61,219 nt of DNA, taken from an uncultured Clostridium sp. (lineage in GTDB: Bacteria > Bacillota > Clostridia > TANB77 > CAG-508). A model generated the notes under the pieces. That model was not told the DNA's origin, did not search any database, and saw nothing but the letters and a program-made list of their open reading frames with translations. How positions within the stretch are numbered: position 1 is the stretch's first letter; each line of letters opens with the position of its first letter. The stretch is from the NCBI GenBank assembly GCA_947064765.1, contig CAMSWH010000006.1, positions 1 to 61,219 of the forward strand, written 5' to 3'. The translations under genes and the position numbers were made by a program. This document shows, piece after piece, positions 40,244-51,466 of this stretch.

Positions 40244-40792
40244 TTATTTTAGCTCTTCTATGTTGATTTCATCATTTTCTAGATCAAAAATTTCTACATT
40301 TTCAATCATTATTTTTAATATTTGATCTTTTAATCCATTATTTATAAAAAATGAAAATTTATCACTTAAATAATCTGGCTTATAAGTTAAAATTTCTCCT
40401 CTATCTTGCATAATAATTTTTTGTGATTCTTTATTAGTAATTACTAAATTTAATAGACGAATATTTTGGTTTAATTCTCCTTCTTTCATACTTAAAAGTT
40501 CTGGTGTTACTTCTATTGCATTTTTTATCTCTTCCTCATTTAAGTATTGTTTTAAAATATTTCCATTTGAACTTATTACCTTTAAATCTTCTGTTACAAA
40601 CGTTATATCTTCTTCTATAACTATTCTTATTTGTCTTGCATCTAATCCTAAAGAAATCAAATATTTTATCTTTTCATGTAATGCTTTTCTATCGATTTCA
40701 TTACTTGCGTATTCTAAAATATTCAAACATTCTTCCTCATCAAATCCAATTTTTTTAAGATATTCTTCTATACTAATTTCTTTATTTTCCAT
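40244..40792 (-). CDS. Helical-repeat protein, possibly mTERF-like
   Basis: Repeats such as IKYLISLGLDARQIRIVIEEDITFVTEDLKVISSN and NAIEVTPELLSMKEGELNQNIRLL. Confidence 0.4.
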   Translation of the reverse strand: MENKEISIEEYLKKIGFDEEECLNILEYASNEIDRKALHEKIKYLISLGLDARQIRIVIEEDITFVTEDLKVISSNGNILKQYLNEEEIKNAIEVTPELLSMKEGELNQNIRLLNLVITNKESQKIIMQDRGEILTYKPDYLSDKFSFFINNGLKDQILKIMIENVEIFDLENDEINIEELK

Positions 40793-40794
40793 AT

Positions 40795-41847
40795 TTATCT
40801 CCCATCAAAGTATTCATCATCACCATAATCTTTTTTTACATCATATCTTTTGCATATTTCTCCTGGTGTTTGATTATACAGACTATATAATTTTTTAGTT
40901 GAAAGAAATGGTGTTCCTTTTTTATCATTAGCTTCCCATATTTTTATTAGAGCGTACATAAATTCTGGTGAAGTTCTTAAATTTATTGGTTTTTCAATTG
41001 CATATACTAAAGTATCTGTATCTTTTAAAATTTTAAATTGTAAACTTGTTCGTTTAAGTGATGCTCCTAATATTGCTGGATTTAATTTTAACACACGAGA
41101 ACTTTTACCAAAATTTAAAAATCTATAATCTAACGCATCAACAATTGGTTTTATTTTATTTTCTAAACTAGAAGATAACATTGTTGGATGATCATACATC
41201 ATTTTAAGTACTTCTGCTTTTGATATCTTATCACTTTTGTAAGTAATTTTGCTATTTCTTTCTTCAAAATATTTTAACAATCTATTAAATTTTCTATCTA
41301 ATAATCTTTCTGAATATACTGGTTTTCCAACTCTTTTTCTACTTGCATTTAATTGATTAAATATTTTAATTCTCTTTTCTTCATCAGTTAAATCGTTAAA
41401 ATTTTCATTATTAAAATATTTACTTTCTGTTAGACTTTGATTTTCTTTTAAAGTTTTTTTAAAACTTTTTATTTTATTAGGATCATCTAAATATTCTATA
41501 ATAGCTCTTCTTACGGTATCCCTGTGTTTGCCAAGTTCTTCTGCAACTTTTGTTAAACTTTTTCTTCGTTCTATAATTTCATTATAGGCAGTTTGTATTT
41601 GAGTTTCTGATAATTCTCCTACTTCTTGACTTTCATCTATTTCTTTATGATATTTAAAACTTAGTTTTCTAATTTGAACTTGCAATAAATTTTCTTCACT
41701 CATTTGAGCATATCTTTTTATTATATTATTTATTTTTGTTCTTCCATATCCTTCATATAAATCAGCTATTTCTCTCATTGATTTTTTATCATTCAAATAT
41801 AAGTTTACTATATCTACTTCTTCTTGAGTAAGAGTAGCTTCTTTCAT
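40795..41847 (-). CDS. HTH-containing protein with C-terminal mTERF-like helical repeats
   Basis: N-terminal HTHs (SMREIADLYEGYGRTKINNIIKRY; SLTKVAEELGKHRDTVRRAIIEYL); VLKMMYDHPTMLSSSLENKIKPIVDALDYRFLNFGKSSRVLKLNPAILGASL. Confidence 0.5.
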   Translation of the reverse strand: MKEATLTQEEVDIVNLYLNDKKSMREIADLYEGYGRTKINNIIKRYAQMSEENLLQVQIRKLSFKYHKEIDESQEVGELSETQIQTAYNEIIERRKSLTKVAEELGKHRDTVRRAIIEYLDDPNKIKSFKKTLKENQSLTESKYFNNENFNDLTDEEKRIKIFNQLNASRKRVGKPVYSERLLDRKFNRLLKYFEERNSKITYKSDKISKAEVLKMMYDHPTMLSSSLENKIKPIVDALDYRFLNFGKSSRVLKLNPAILGASLKRTSLQFKILKDTDTLVYAIEKPINLRTSPEFMYALIKIWEANDKKGTPFLSTKKLYSLYNQTPGEICKRYDVKKDYGDDEYFDGR

Positions 41848-41848
41848 A

Positions 41849-43234
41849 TTATACTATTTCTCCCTTTAAATACCATTTATGTGTTTCTGTTATTTTTACA
41901 GAAACAATATCACCTATTTTATTTTCTTCATTTGGATTAAATATAACTACTTTATTTGTATTTGTTCTTCCTTCTAGCATTTCTTCGTTATTTTTACTTT
42001 TGCCTTCTATTAATAGCTTTTGTATAGTATTTAAATATTTTTCATTATTTTCGTCTACCTTTGACTCATAAACTTCTTTTAATTTATCAAATCTAATATG
42101 TTTAATTTCTTCTGGAATTTGATCCTCTCGGTTTGCCCCAACTGTTCCTTCTCTTTTTGAATATATAAACATAAATACCTGTTCAAAATTAACTTTTCTT
42201 ACAACATCTAAAGTATCTTCAAACTCTTCATCTGTTTCTCCTGGAAATCCAACAATAATATCTGTTGAAAATACTATATTAGGAATTTTATTTTTCATTT
42301 TGTTTGCTAATTCTAAATATTGTTCTTTTGTATATTTTCTATTCATTTCTTTAAGTACTTTTGTATTTCCTGATTGTAATGGTAAATGAATTATTCTAGT
42401 TATTTTTTCATTTTTAGCTATTGCTTCTATTACATCATCTGTAAAATCTTTTGGATGTGGTGATATAAAATTAATTCTTTCTATACCATCTATTTTACAA
42501 ACCTCATTTAAAAGATCAGCAAAATTTTTTATTTTATCATTTCCAATATAAGAATTAACATTTTGTCCTAAAAGTGTTACTTCTTTGTATCCCTCTTTTG
42601 AAAGATCTCTTATTTCTTCTAAAATTTTTTCTGGCTCTCTACTTCTTTCTCTTCCTCTTACATATGGAACTATACAATATGTACAAAAATTATTACATCC
42701 ATACATTATTGTAACTGATGCCTTAAATTTACTATTTCTTTTTATAGGTAAACCTTCATATACTTCTCCATCTATATCTAAAATGTCTTTTACTTTCTCA
42801 TTATTTATAATACTTTTATAAATGTCTTCTGGAAGGTTTTGCATTGTGTGTGTACCAAATATTACATTAACAAAAGGATAACTGCTTTTAATCTTTTCTA
42901 GCATATTTTTTTCTTGCATCATACAACCGCCTATTGCTAAAATAACATCTCTTGATTCTTTTATTTTCTTTATTTCTCCAATTTTCCCAAATAATCTTTC
43001 TTCTGCATTTTCTCTAACACAACAAGTATTAAAAATAACTAAATCTGCATTTTTATATTCATCTATTCCAGAATATCCCATTTTTTCAAGCATTCCAGCT
43101 ATTTTTTCGGAATCATTTTCATTTAACTGACATCCCATTGTTAAAATAGAATATTTCAAATCTTTACCTTCATTTTTTTGTTTTACTAGCTCAATAAATT
43201 TTTCTTGATTTTCTTGCACTTTTAATTCCTCCAA
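41849..43234 (-). CDS. miaB: tRNA-2-methylthio-N6-dimethylallyladenosine synthase
   Basis: TMGCQLNENDSEKIAGML, radical SAM YGCNNFCTYCIVPYVRGRERSR, TRAM C-terminus. Confidence 0.97.
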   Translation of the reverse strand: MEELKVQENQEKFIELVKQKNEGKDLKYSILTMGCQLNENDSEKIAGMLEKMGYSGIDEYKNADLVIFNTCCVRENAEERLFGKIGEIKKIKESRDVILAIGGCMMQEKNMLEKIKSSYPFVNVIFGTHTMQNLPEDIYKSIINNEKVKDILDIDGEVYEGLPIKRNSKFKASVTIMYGCNNFCTYCIVPYVRGRERSREPEKILEEIRDLSKEGYKEVTLLGQNVNSYIGNDKIKNFADLLNEVCKIDGIERINFISPHPKDFTDDVIEAIAKNEKITRIIHLPLQSGNTKVLKEMNRKYTKEQYLELANKMKNKIPNIVFSTDIIVGFPGETDEEFEDTLDVVRKVNFEQVFMFIYSKREGTVGANREDQIPEEIKHIRFDKLKEVYESKVDENNEKYLNTIQKLLIEGKSKNNEEMLEGRTNTNKVVIFNPNEENKIGDIVSVKITETHKWYLKGEIV

Positions 43235-43489
43235 TACTTGTTTATTTTATAACATTTTAACTACTTTTTCAAGTAGCAAAAAAATTAAGTTACGTTATGT
43301 TTTTATAGTAGCTTATTACATTTATTTAAAATATTAATTATAGTAATCTAATATAAATATTTTAATTTCTCAAATTAGATAGTCACTTAAAGAATTTCAT
43401 TTACTTTTTTCTAAAATTTATTTATAATTAATATATATTTGTAAATATTATGAAAGGGAACTAATCATTATTAGATTAAATACATAAAA

Positions 43490-44293
<804 letters not shown>

Positions 44294-44438
44294 ATATATA
44301 TATACAAATTCAATTTTTTAGAATATAATGTAAGAGTAATACAGAATATAAATAAAGTTTTAATCAATCTATAAAAAGTAACATATAATTTTTTATTTTA
44401 TATAATATATAAGATTTCATATATTAAGGAGGATTAAT

Positions 44439-45437
44439 ATGAAAGAATATAAATTAGCTGTTGTTGGAGCTACTGGATTAGTTGGTAGAAAAGTAGTTGA
44501 AATTTTACAGGAATATAATTTACCTATTTCAAAATGTGAATTTTTTGCAACAAGAAGATCAGCAGGTACAGATTTCTTTTTCAATGGTAAACAATGTTTA
44601 GTAAAAGAATTAAAAGATGATTCTTTCGAAGAAGGATTTGATTTCGCTATATTCTCAGCTGGTGGAGAAGCATCTAAACATTATGCACCTATAGCATCTC
44701 AAGCAGGTTGTATTGTAGTTGATAATAGTAGCGCTTTTAGAATGGATCCTAATGTTCCACTTGTTGTTCCAGAAGTTAATCCAGAAGAAATAAAAAATAA
44801 TCATGGTATTATAGCTAACCCAAATTGTTCAACAATTCAAGCTGTCATCCCTTTAAAAGCTTTAGATGATAAATATAAAATTAAAAGAATTGTTTACTCT
44901 ACATATCAAGCTGTTTCAGGAGCTGGTCATGATGGAGTTACAGATTTAGAAAGAGGACTTGAAGGAGAAGAACCTAAGAAATTCCCATATCCAATCGTTA
45001 ATAACTGTCTTCCTCATATAGATACTTTTTTAGATAACGGTTATACTAAAGAAGAAGAAAAAATGATAAATGAAACTAGAAAAATATTAAAACGTCCTGA
45101 TTTAAAAATAACTGCAACAACAGTTCGTGTTCCAGTTATAAACTCTCACAGTGAATCTATTAATGTTGAATTTGAAGAAAAATTTGATTTAGACGAACTA
45201 AAAACAGTTCTTTCAAATGCTCCAGGAGTTATTGTTCAAGATGATACTCAAAATAATATATATCCATTGGCTATTAATGCTACTGGTCATGACGAATCTT
45301 TTGTTGGTAGAATTAGAAGAGATTTTAGTGTTGAATCTGGAATTAACTTTTGGTGCGTAGCTGATAATATTAGAAAAGGTGCAGCTTCTAATGCTGTACA
45401 AATTGTACAAAAATTAATTGAACTTGATAATGAATAG
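44439..45437 (+). CDS. asd: Aspartate-semialdehyde dehydrogenase
   Basis: LAVVGATGLVGRKVVEIL, FSAGGEASKHYAP, GIIANPNCSTIQAV, SGAGHDG. Confidence 0.97.
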   Translation: MKEYKLAVVGATGLVGRKVVEILQEYNLPISKCEFFATRRSAGTDFFFNGKQCLVKELKDDSFEEGFDFAIFSAGGEASKHYAPIASQAGCIVVDNSSAFRMDPNVPLVVPEVNPEEIKNNHGIIANPNCSTIQAVIPLKALDDKYKIKRIVYSTYQAVSGAGHDGVTDLERGLEGEEPKKFPYPIVNNCLPHIDTFLDNGYTKEEEKMINETRKILKRPDLKITATTVRVPVINSHSESINVEFEEKFDLDELKTVLSNAPGVIVQDDTQNNIYPLAINATGHDESFVGRIRRDFSVESGINFWCVADNIRKGAASNAVQIVQKLIELDNE

Positions 45438-45445
45438 TAAAATTT

Positions 45446-45471
45446 AATGGGAGCATTTTAGCTCCCATTTT
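45446..45471. terminator. Intrinsic terminator downstream of asd
   Basis: AATGGGAGC ATTTTA GCTCCCATTTTT. Confidence 0.9.
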
Positions 45472-46181
45472 TAATCTCCTATTTTTTCTATAAAATTTAT
45501 ATATTTTTGTTTACATAACTCCAATTCTTCAATTTCAACTGCATTTTTGAATTCTCCAAGCAGTATATACACTTTATTTAAGTTATAAGAATATTCTTTC
45601 ATGTAATCAACATCATCCATCATTTCTTTATATTTACTTTCAGCTAATCCTACTGTACTTTTTGCTTCCTCCCATTGTAAACTATTTGCATATGATAAAC
45701 TTGATAAAACTAAAGATTTTAATTTCATAATATTTACTTTATTTTTCTCTTCTGAATATTTTTCTAAATAATTTGGTAATAAAGAATATAAATAACTAAT
45801 TTTTTGCATAAAATTAGTTGCATCCTCATTGTTTATAGCTATACTTACATCATTAACTTGATTTCTAAAATTTATTAATTCATCATTTGATATATCAACT
45901 TCTGATAAATCTAACATTATTGTATCCAAAGAATTATTTATTGTTTGAATATCTTTATTCATATCTTTCCAATTTATTTTATTATTTTCTGTATATTCAC
46001 CTTTTATATATTTGTTTACTACTGTAAATATCTCATCCTCTAAATAATTTATTTCTTCATTTGTCTTATCCTTTATATTTTTTTCTTCATCATTTTTTAT
46101 TGTACAACCAGTTAAAACTATAATACATAAAATTATTAAAATAGCGTATTTTAAAACAGTTCCTATTTTTGTTTTTTTCAT
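45471..46181 (-). CDS. Predicted lipoprotein, helical
   Basis: Lipobox IIVLTGCTIKND near N-terminus; remainder predicted coiled/helical. Confidence 0.75.
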   Translation of the reverse strand: MKKTKIGTVLKYAILIILCIIVLTGCTIKNDEEKNIKDKTNEEINYLEDEIFTVVNKYIKGEYTENNKINWKDMNKDIQTINNSLDTIMLDLSEVDISNDELINFRNQVNDVSIAINNEDATNFMQKISYLYSLLPNYLEKYSEEKNKVNIMKLKSLVLSSLSYANSLQWEEAKSTVGLAESKYKEMMDDVDYMKEYSYNLNKVYILLGEFKNAVEIEELELCKQKYINFIEKIGD

Positions 46182-46402
46182 ATTTCCTCCAAAATTCTAT
46201 ATTACTTTTAAATTTATACTAGTATTTACTATTTTTTTATAAATTATGCTTTTTAAGTTTTACAAAACTTCTATGTTAATAATTTTATAATATAGAATAA
46301 AATATATTTTTTAGTGAATAATAAAAACAAATAATATTTAATACACAAAAATAACTTTGTACTATAAGTTTCAAAGTATTTTATAAGTAAAAGGATTTTT
46401 TA

Positions 46403-46684
46403 ATGAAAACTTCAATAAATTTTTATAGTGAAATTAATGGTGAAATAAAAAAATTCTTAGAGCAATATTATTCTAAGAATTTTGAATTAACTGATAATTT
46501 AACTTATTCAAAAGAATATGATAATCCTATAGATATGATAGATATTATAAGCTGTTTTATTGACAATAATGATAAATTTAAAATTAACTTATGGATAAGT
46601 CTTGATAAAGATGTCTATATTTGTGTTACTGAAAAAAACTTAAATAACCTTATAAAATACATCTATGAAAGATATCCCTACTAA
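46403..46684 (+). CDS. Hypothetical protein (93 aa)
   Basis: ORF with AAAAGGA SD-like sequence upstream; isolated plus-strand gene. Confidence 0.5.
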   Translation: MKTSINFYSEINGEIKKFLEQYYSKNFELTDNLTYSKEYDNPIDMIDIISCFIDNNDKFKINLWISLDKDVYICVTEKNLNNLIKYIYERYPY

Positions 46685-46704
46685 ACTTATTATACTAATT
46701 AACA

Positions 46705-47145
46705 CTATTTTTCTAAAATTATTGTTACAGGTCCATCATTAAGTAATGATACTTGCATATTTGCTCCAAAGATTCCCTTTTCTACATGTATTCCTTCTTC
46801 TTCACATTTCTTCAAAAAATAATTATATAACGGTTCCGCTTTTTCTGGTCTTGCAGCAGCTATAAAACTTGGTCTATTTCCGCTGCTCATACCATCTGCA
46901 TATAATGTAAATTGTGAAATTATTAAAAGCTCTCCTCCTACATCTTTTAAAGATAAATTCATTTTATCATTTTCATCTTCAAAAACTCTTAAATTACATA
47001 ATTTTCTTGCTAATAAATCTGCATTTTTTTCTGTATCTTCATGTGTTATTCCACATAAAACCATAAAACCTTTATCTACTTTGCCAACTGTTTTTCCTTC
47101 TACATCTACTTTAGCATTTTTTACTCTTTGAACCACTAATCTCAT
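46705..47145 (-). CDS. dtd: D-aminoacyl-tRNA deacylase
   Basis: [58 protein letters not shown]. Confidence 0.96.
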   Translation of the reverse strand: MRLVVQRVKNAKVDVEGKTVGKVDKGFMVLCGITHEDTEKNADLLARKLCNLRVFEDENDKMNLSLKDVGGELLIISQFTLYADGMSSGNRPSFIAAARPEKAEPLYNYFLKKCEEEGIHVEKGIFGANMQVSLLNDGPVTIILEK

Positions 47146-47162
47146 AATTATTGCCTTCCTCT

Positions 47163-47681
47163 TTATTTATCTTGATCATTATCAATGCTTTCTTTAATAT
47201 CTTCATTACTACTTTCATTAGTAGTATTTTCTGTTTCTGGTGTAACATTATTTACTTCAATAACTTCTGCTTCTTTTGCGCCTGTTGGTTCTTCTTTTTT
47301 TATTTCAACTTTTTCCATTTTAGGTTGCTTACTACCACATTTTGAACAAAATTCCGATTCAATTTCTAATTCAACACCACAATTTACACATTTTTTAATT
47401 TTTTTTACTGTTAAAAGTTCTGCTTGTAATTTTGAAATTTCATCTTTCTTTCGAGATATATCTTCACATTTAACTGCTACTTCTTCTTTTGACACATCTT
47501 TTCCATCTTTTATTTCATTATAAACAATCTCGCCAACTTCTGCATAAATCTCGAATATTTTTTCTTCTAAAGAATTAATCTTTGATTTTAATTTTAACTC
47601 CTCTGAAATTGTAGTTGCTTTTTCTTTTGTTGCTTGATATGTCTCACTTGCTTTTTTTCCTAACTTATTTAAAAAATCCAT
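47163..47681 (-). CDS. Zinc-ribbon, coiled-coil protein
   Basis: [22 protein letters not shown] preceded by coiled-coil, acidic tail. Confidence 0.75.
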   Translation of the reverse strand: MDFLNKLGKKASETYQATKEKATTISEELKLKSKINSLEEKIFEIYAEVGEIVYNEIKDGKDVSKEEVAVKCEDISRKKDEISKLQAELLTVKKIKKCVNCGVELEIESEFCSKCGSKQPKMEKVEIKKEEPTGAKEAEVIEVNNVTPETENTTNESSNEDIKESIDNDQDK

Positions 47682-47754
47682 TTTTATACCTCCATTAAAT
47701 ATATATTACAAATTTTATCTGAAATCATAATTTCCATATTATACTTTAGTAAAA

Positions 47755-48741
47755 TTATTCTTCTTTCAAATTTCTTGTCATCAAATTTTCTACAGCAGAT
47801 CTTGGATCTAGTCCATTATATAAAACATCATAAACTGCATTTACTATAGGCATTTCTACATTATATTTTTTTGCAAGTTTATATGCCACATCAATATTAT
47901 CTACACTTTCTATTGTCATTCCAATTTCTTTTCTAGCTTCTTCAATAGAAAATCCTTTTCCTATCATTTCTCCAGCTCTTCTGTTTCTACTATGCACACT
48001 TCCACAAGTTACTATTAAATCGCCTAAGCCTGTTAAACCATAAAATGTTTTTTCTTCTCCTCCCATTACTGTTCCAAGTCTACTTATTTCAACTAATCCT
48101 CTTGTTAAAAGTGCTGCAAAAGTATTATCTCCTAAATCTAAACCAACACCTACACCTGCACAAAAAGCAATTATATTTTTTAAAGCAGCCCCTAGTTCAA
48201 CACCTCTAACATCTTTTGATGTATATAATCTCATAGTTGGACTTTTAAAAGCTTCTACTATTTTCTCTTTTACTATATCTTCTGTTGAAGCAATTACTAA
48301 AGCTGTAGGTATATTTAAAGATACCTCTTCTGCATGACTTGGTCCTGAAAGTATGCCATATTTTATATTTGGTAGCTCTTCTTTTATTACTTCATCTAAA
48401 GTTAATTCTGTTTCTGATTCAAAACCCTTTGAACACATAACTAAAATTTGGTTATCTTTTATTATATTTTTATAATTTTTTATTGTACTTCTAACAAACT
48501 TTGAAGGTGTTACATGTAATACTATTTCAGCATCATTTAACACTTCTTCAAAATCACTAGAGCATACTACATTATCTGGTATAGTTGCTTTTGGTAAAAA
48601 TATACATTTTCTTTCATTATTAATCATATCTTTTTCTTGTTCATTAAAAGACCATATTTTTACTTCATTACCATTTTGAGCTAAATATATTCCTAATGCA
48701 ACTCCCCAGCTTCCACTTCCTATTATTGCAATTTTTTTCAT
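47755..48741 (-). CDS. gpsA: Glycerol-3-phosphate dehydrogenase [NAD(P)+]
   Basis: IAIIGSGSWGVALGIYLAQNG, SGPSHAEEV, GAALKNIIAFCAGVGVGLDLGDNT. Confidence 0.97.
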   Translation of the reverse strand: MKKIAIIGSGSWGVALGIYLAQNGNEVKIWSFNEQEKDMINNERKCIFLPKATIPDNVVCSSDFEEVLNDAEIVLHVTPSKFVRSTIKNYKNIIKDNQILVMCSKGFESETELTLDEVIKEELPNIKYGILSGPSHAEEVSLNIPTALVIASTEDIVKEKIVEAFKSPTMRLYTSKDVRGVELGAALKNIIAFCAGVGVGLDLGDNTFAALLTRGLVEISRLGTVMGGEEKTFYGLTGLGDLIVTCGSVHSRNRRAGEMIGKGFSIEEARKEIGMTIESVDNIDVAYKLAKKYNVEMPIVNAVYDVLYNGLDPRSAVENLMTRNLKEE

Positions 48742-48867
48742 TAATTATTCTCTCCTTATATTAAAATGAATAAATTATCTCTCAATTCCTTAATTTTTCT
48801 TTTTTTATTCTATTCTTTTTATAATATATATTTTTATATGAAAAACTTTATTCTTTTGTTTTTTAAC

Positions 48868-49515
48868 TTATTCTGATTTTTCTTCTTTTTTACTAAAACT
48901 AATTCTATTTTCATTTCCTGCAATTATTCTTTTTAAATTGCTTCTATGATTAAATATTACAAGAGCAGCAAGCATAAATCCAAAAATAATATAACTTGCT
49001 TCAAAAGGAACTACATAACAATCTCTCATAAATAATGTTAATACTGCAAATAATACTGCTGCCGAAATTGATCCTAATGAAACCATCCTTGTTATTGCAA
49101 TTAATAATATTCCAAATACAAGACAAATCAATCCTATTTTCCAATTTATTATTAAAATTAATCCTAAACTTGTTGCAACACCTTTTCCACCTCTAAATCC
49201 AAAAAATACTGGAAAAGTATGTCCTACTATAACCATAAACGCCGCTATTTCTACTAATATTGCAGGACTATAGTTTTTAGCTATTTTTCCTACAATTATA
49301 GCTATTATAACAGAAACCACTCCTTTTAATATATCACATACTAAAGTTAATGCAGCAGCTTTTTTTCCAACTGATCTTAAAACATTAGTAGTTCCTGCAT
49401 TTCCACTTCCTTTTTCTCTTACATCAAATCCTGCCATTTTCTTACTTATTAGTATAGAAAAATTTACACTTCCAATTAAATATGCAATAATTGCCATTAT
49501 TATATATGCTACCAT
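48868..49515 (-). CDS. plsY: Acyl-phosphate glycerol-3-phosphate acyltransferase PlsY
   Basis: YLIGSVNFSILISKKMAGFDVREKGSGNAGTTNVLR, GHTFPVFFGFRGGKGVATSLG. Confidence 0.97.
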   Translation of the reverse strand: MVAYIIMAIIAYLIGSVNFSILISKKMAGFDVREKGSGNAGTTNVLRSVGKKAAALTLVCDILKGVVSVIIAIIVGKIAKNYSPAILVEIAAFMVIVGHTFPVFFGFRGGKGVATSLGLILIINWKIGLICLVFGILLIAITRMVSLGSISAAVLFAVLTLFMRDCYVVPFEASYIIFGFMLAALVIFNHRSNLKRIIAGNENRISFSKKEEKSE

Positions 49516-49619
49516 ATTTTCTTCCTTTCTAAATTCAATTTTTATTTAATAGAAAAATATTTGCATTTTCTATTAAATAAAGAGTTTTTTAACTTTTGTA
49601 AATTTTTATTCATTCTCTA

Positions 49620-51344
49620 TTATGTTTTTATTTTAACTTTTTTATATAATTCTATAAATGCATTATATACACAAAAACTAGAAAAAGCAATATAAAGTGG
49701 ATATGCTCCACATAAATATAAATACATAATTGAATAACATGTAGCTACATGATTATATGATACTCCTACTATTAAAGTAAATAATGCTCCTAAAAGTGCA
49801 CTTATTATAATCCATTTTTGAATATTATCATATTTTTTATGATAAATTTCTTTAATTATAGTTATAGTGAGTACTATATAATAAGTAATTCCTATTATTC
49901 CTGAGATAATTCCTAAAATGCAATATAATTTTACTAACCTATTTAAAATATTTGTACGAACATCTAGTGATTTTATATATTTCTCTTGTTCTAATTCTTC
50001 TGCATATTTAGAATCTTCTGGATATAATGATCTTTCTCCACTTATATTTTCAAAACTTTTTACATAATCAAAAAGTGCTTCATTATCTGTGCTAATATCC
50101 TTGTTTGAAATACTTAAAGTATCAAAAGTTGCAACAAATTTAATACATTCTCCTAATGTCTTTAATAAATCTAATGTATATTCTTTTCTATATGGAGACA
50201 TCATTGGTGATGGCATTACATTTTGCCTTTCTAAAAGTCCTGTCTCCATTGCTTGATTTAATTCATTTGATATTCTTGCATAAATATCTTGTTCTGCAGC
50301 AAAAGTTCTATACCCACTTTCCATTACCGCTATTCTTATTGCCCATAACACCCATCCATCTTCAACTTCACTATCATCTGGTTTTCTATCTAACTTTCCA
50401 AAACTTCCTATTGTCTCATGTAATTTTGGTGCAATAGTTGCAAAACTAGGTGATACATCCGCCATTCTATCAACCTTTTCTTGTGTTACAGTTACACAAT
50501 CTACTCGCTTTTCTGGCTTTACAGAATATATACTATTTAATGCTGCTGTAAAATTGCTTTCAGTTAAAACATTTTTTGTTCTTAACCCATAATATTCTTC
50601 ATTTTTTAAAGATATGTATTTTCCAAATAATATTAAACATATTATTGGAATACTTATAATAATTATTTTTGATATTAATTCTAAATTTATTTTCTTTTCA
50701 GTAATAATTTTAGCTATAATTATACTTAATGTCATAAAAAGTACAAATGGAACTATCCACATTGAATCTTCTCTTGTATAATAAAATGCACTTAATGATA
50801 CTCCTGCTATTAAACTCCAAGCAATAGAAAATCTAGTCTTTTCATTTCTTCGCAAAAATAATGCTATATAACTTCCTGTTATTAATAAAGCAAATGATGG
50901 TATTAACGAATTTCTATAAATTCTTTGCATTATATTACTTCCATACATTATTGGATTAAATAATAAAATAGTGAAAAATCCTATAAATGCATATTTATTT
51001 TTAACTGCTTTTCTAATCGCTATCATAAATACAATACATGAAATTGTATATAATGATGTAATAGAAAAAATATATGGTAATTTTAATTTGTAAAGTAAAG
51101 CCAAAAGCATTGGAAAGGTTGGACCTTTCATCAAAGTATTATACGCATATTCTCCTAACCAATTTCCATCTAATATGCTATATGCAAACTTTACCATTAA
51201 TGCATCATCTTCTCCTGCCATAACATATGCAATTATTGGAAAACCTTGCACTAAATATTGTTTTAAAATTGATAATAAAATTATAACCAAAACAATAAAA
51301 ATAATATCTTTATTATTTTTTATTTTTTCTTTTATACCTTCCAA
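49620..51344 (-). CDS. Polytopic membrane protein, GT-C-like
   Basis: 574 aa, many TMs with large extracytoplasmic loop. Confidence 0.65.
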   Translation of the reverse strand: MEGIKEKIKNNKDIIFIVLVIILLSILKQYLVQGFPIIAYVMAGEDDALMVKFAYSILDGNWLGEYAYNTLMKGPTFPMLLALLYKLKLPYIFSITSLYTISCIVFMIAIRKAVKNKYAFIGFFTILLFNPIMYGSNIMQRIYRNSLIPSFALLITGSYIALFLRRNEKTRFSIAWSLIAGVSLSAFYYTREDSMWIVPFVLFMTLSIIIAKIITEKKINLELISKIIIISIPIICLILFGKYISLKNEEYYGLRTKNVLTESNFTAALNSIYSVKPEKRVDCVTVTQEKVDRMADVSPSFATIAPKLHETIGSFGKLDRKPDDSEVEDGWVLWAIRIAVMESGYRTFAAEQDIYARISNELNQAMETGLLERQNVMPSPMMSPYRKEYTLDLLKTLGECIKFVATFDTLSISNKDISTDNEALFDYVKSFENISGERSLYPEDSKYAEELEQEKYIKSLDVRTNILNRLVKLYCILGIISGIIGITYYIVLTITIIKEIYHKKYDNIQKWIIISALLGALFTLIVGVSYNHVATCYSIMYLYLCGAYPLYIAFSSFCVYNAFIELYKKVKIKT

Positions 51345-51466
51345 AATAAATTCCTTTACTACTTATTTTTATCTATAAATGCAACACTTCTATTATAATC
51401 ATTCGTAATTACAATATTTTCATACTAAAAATTTTTTATATTAAATCTCATTAACCTATTAACTAA

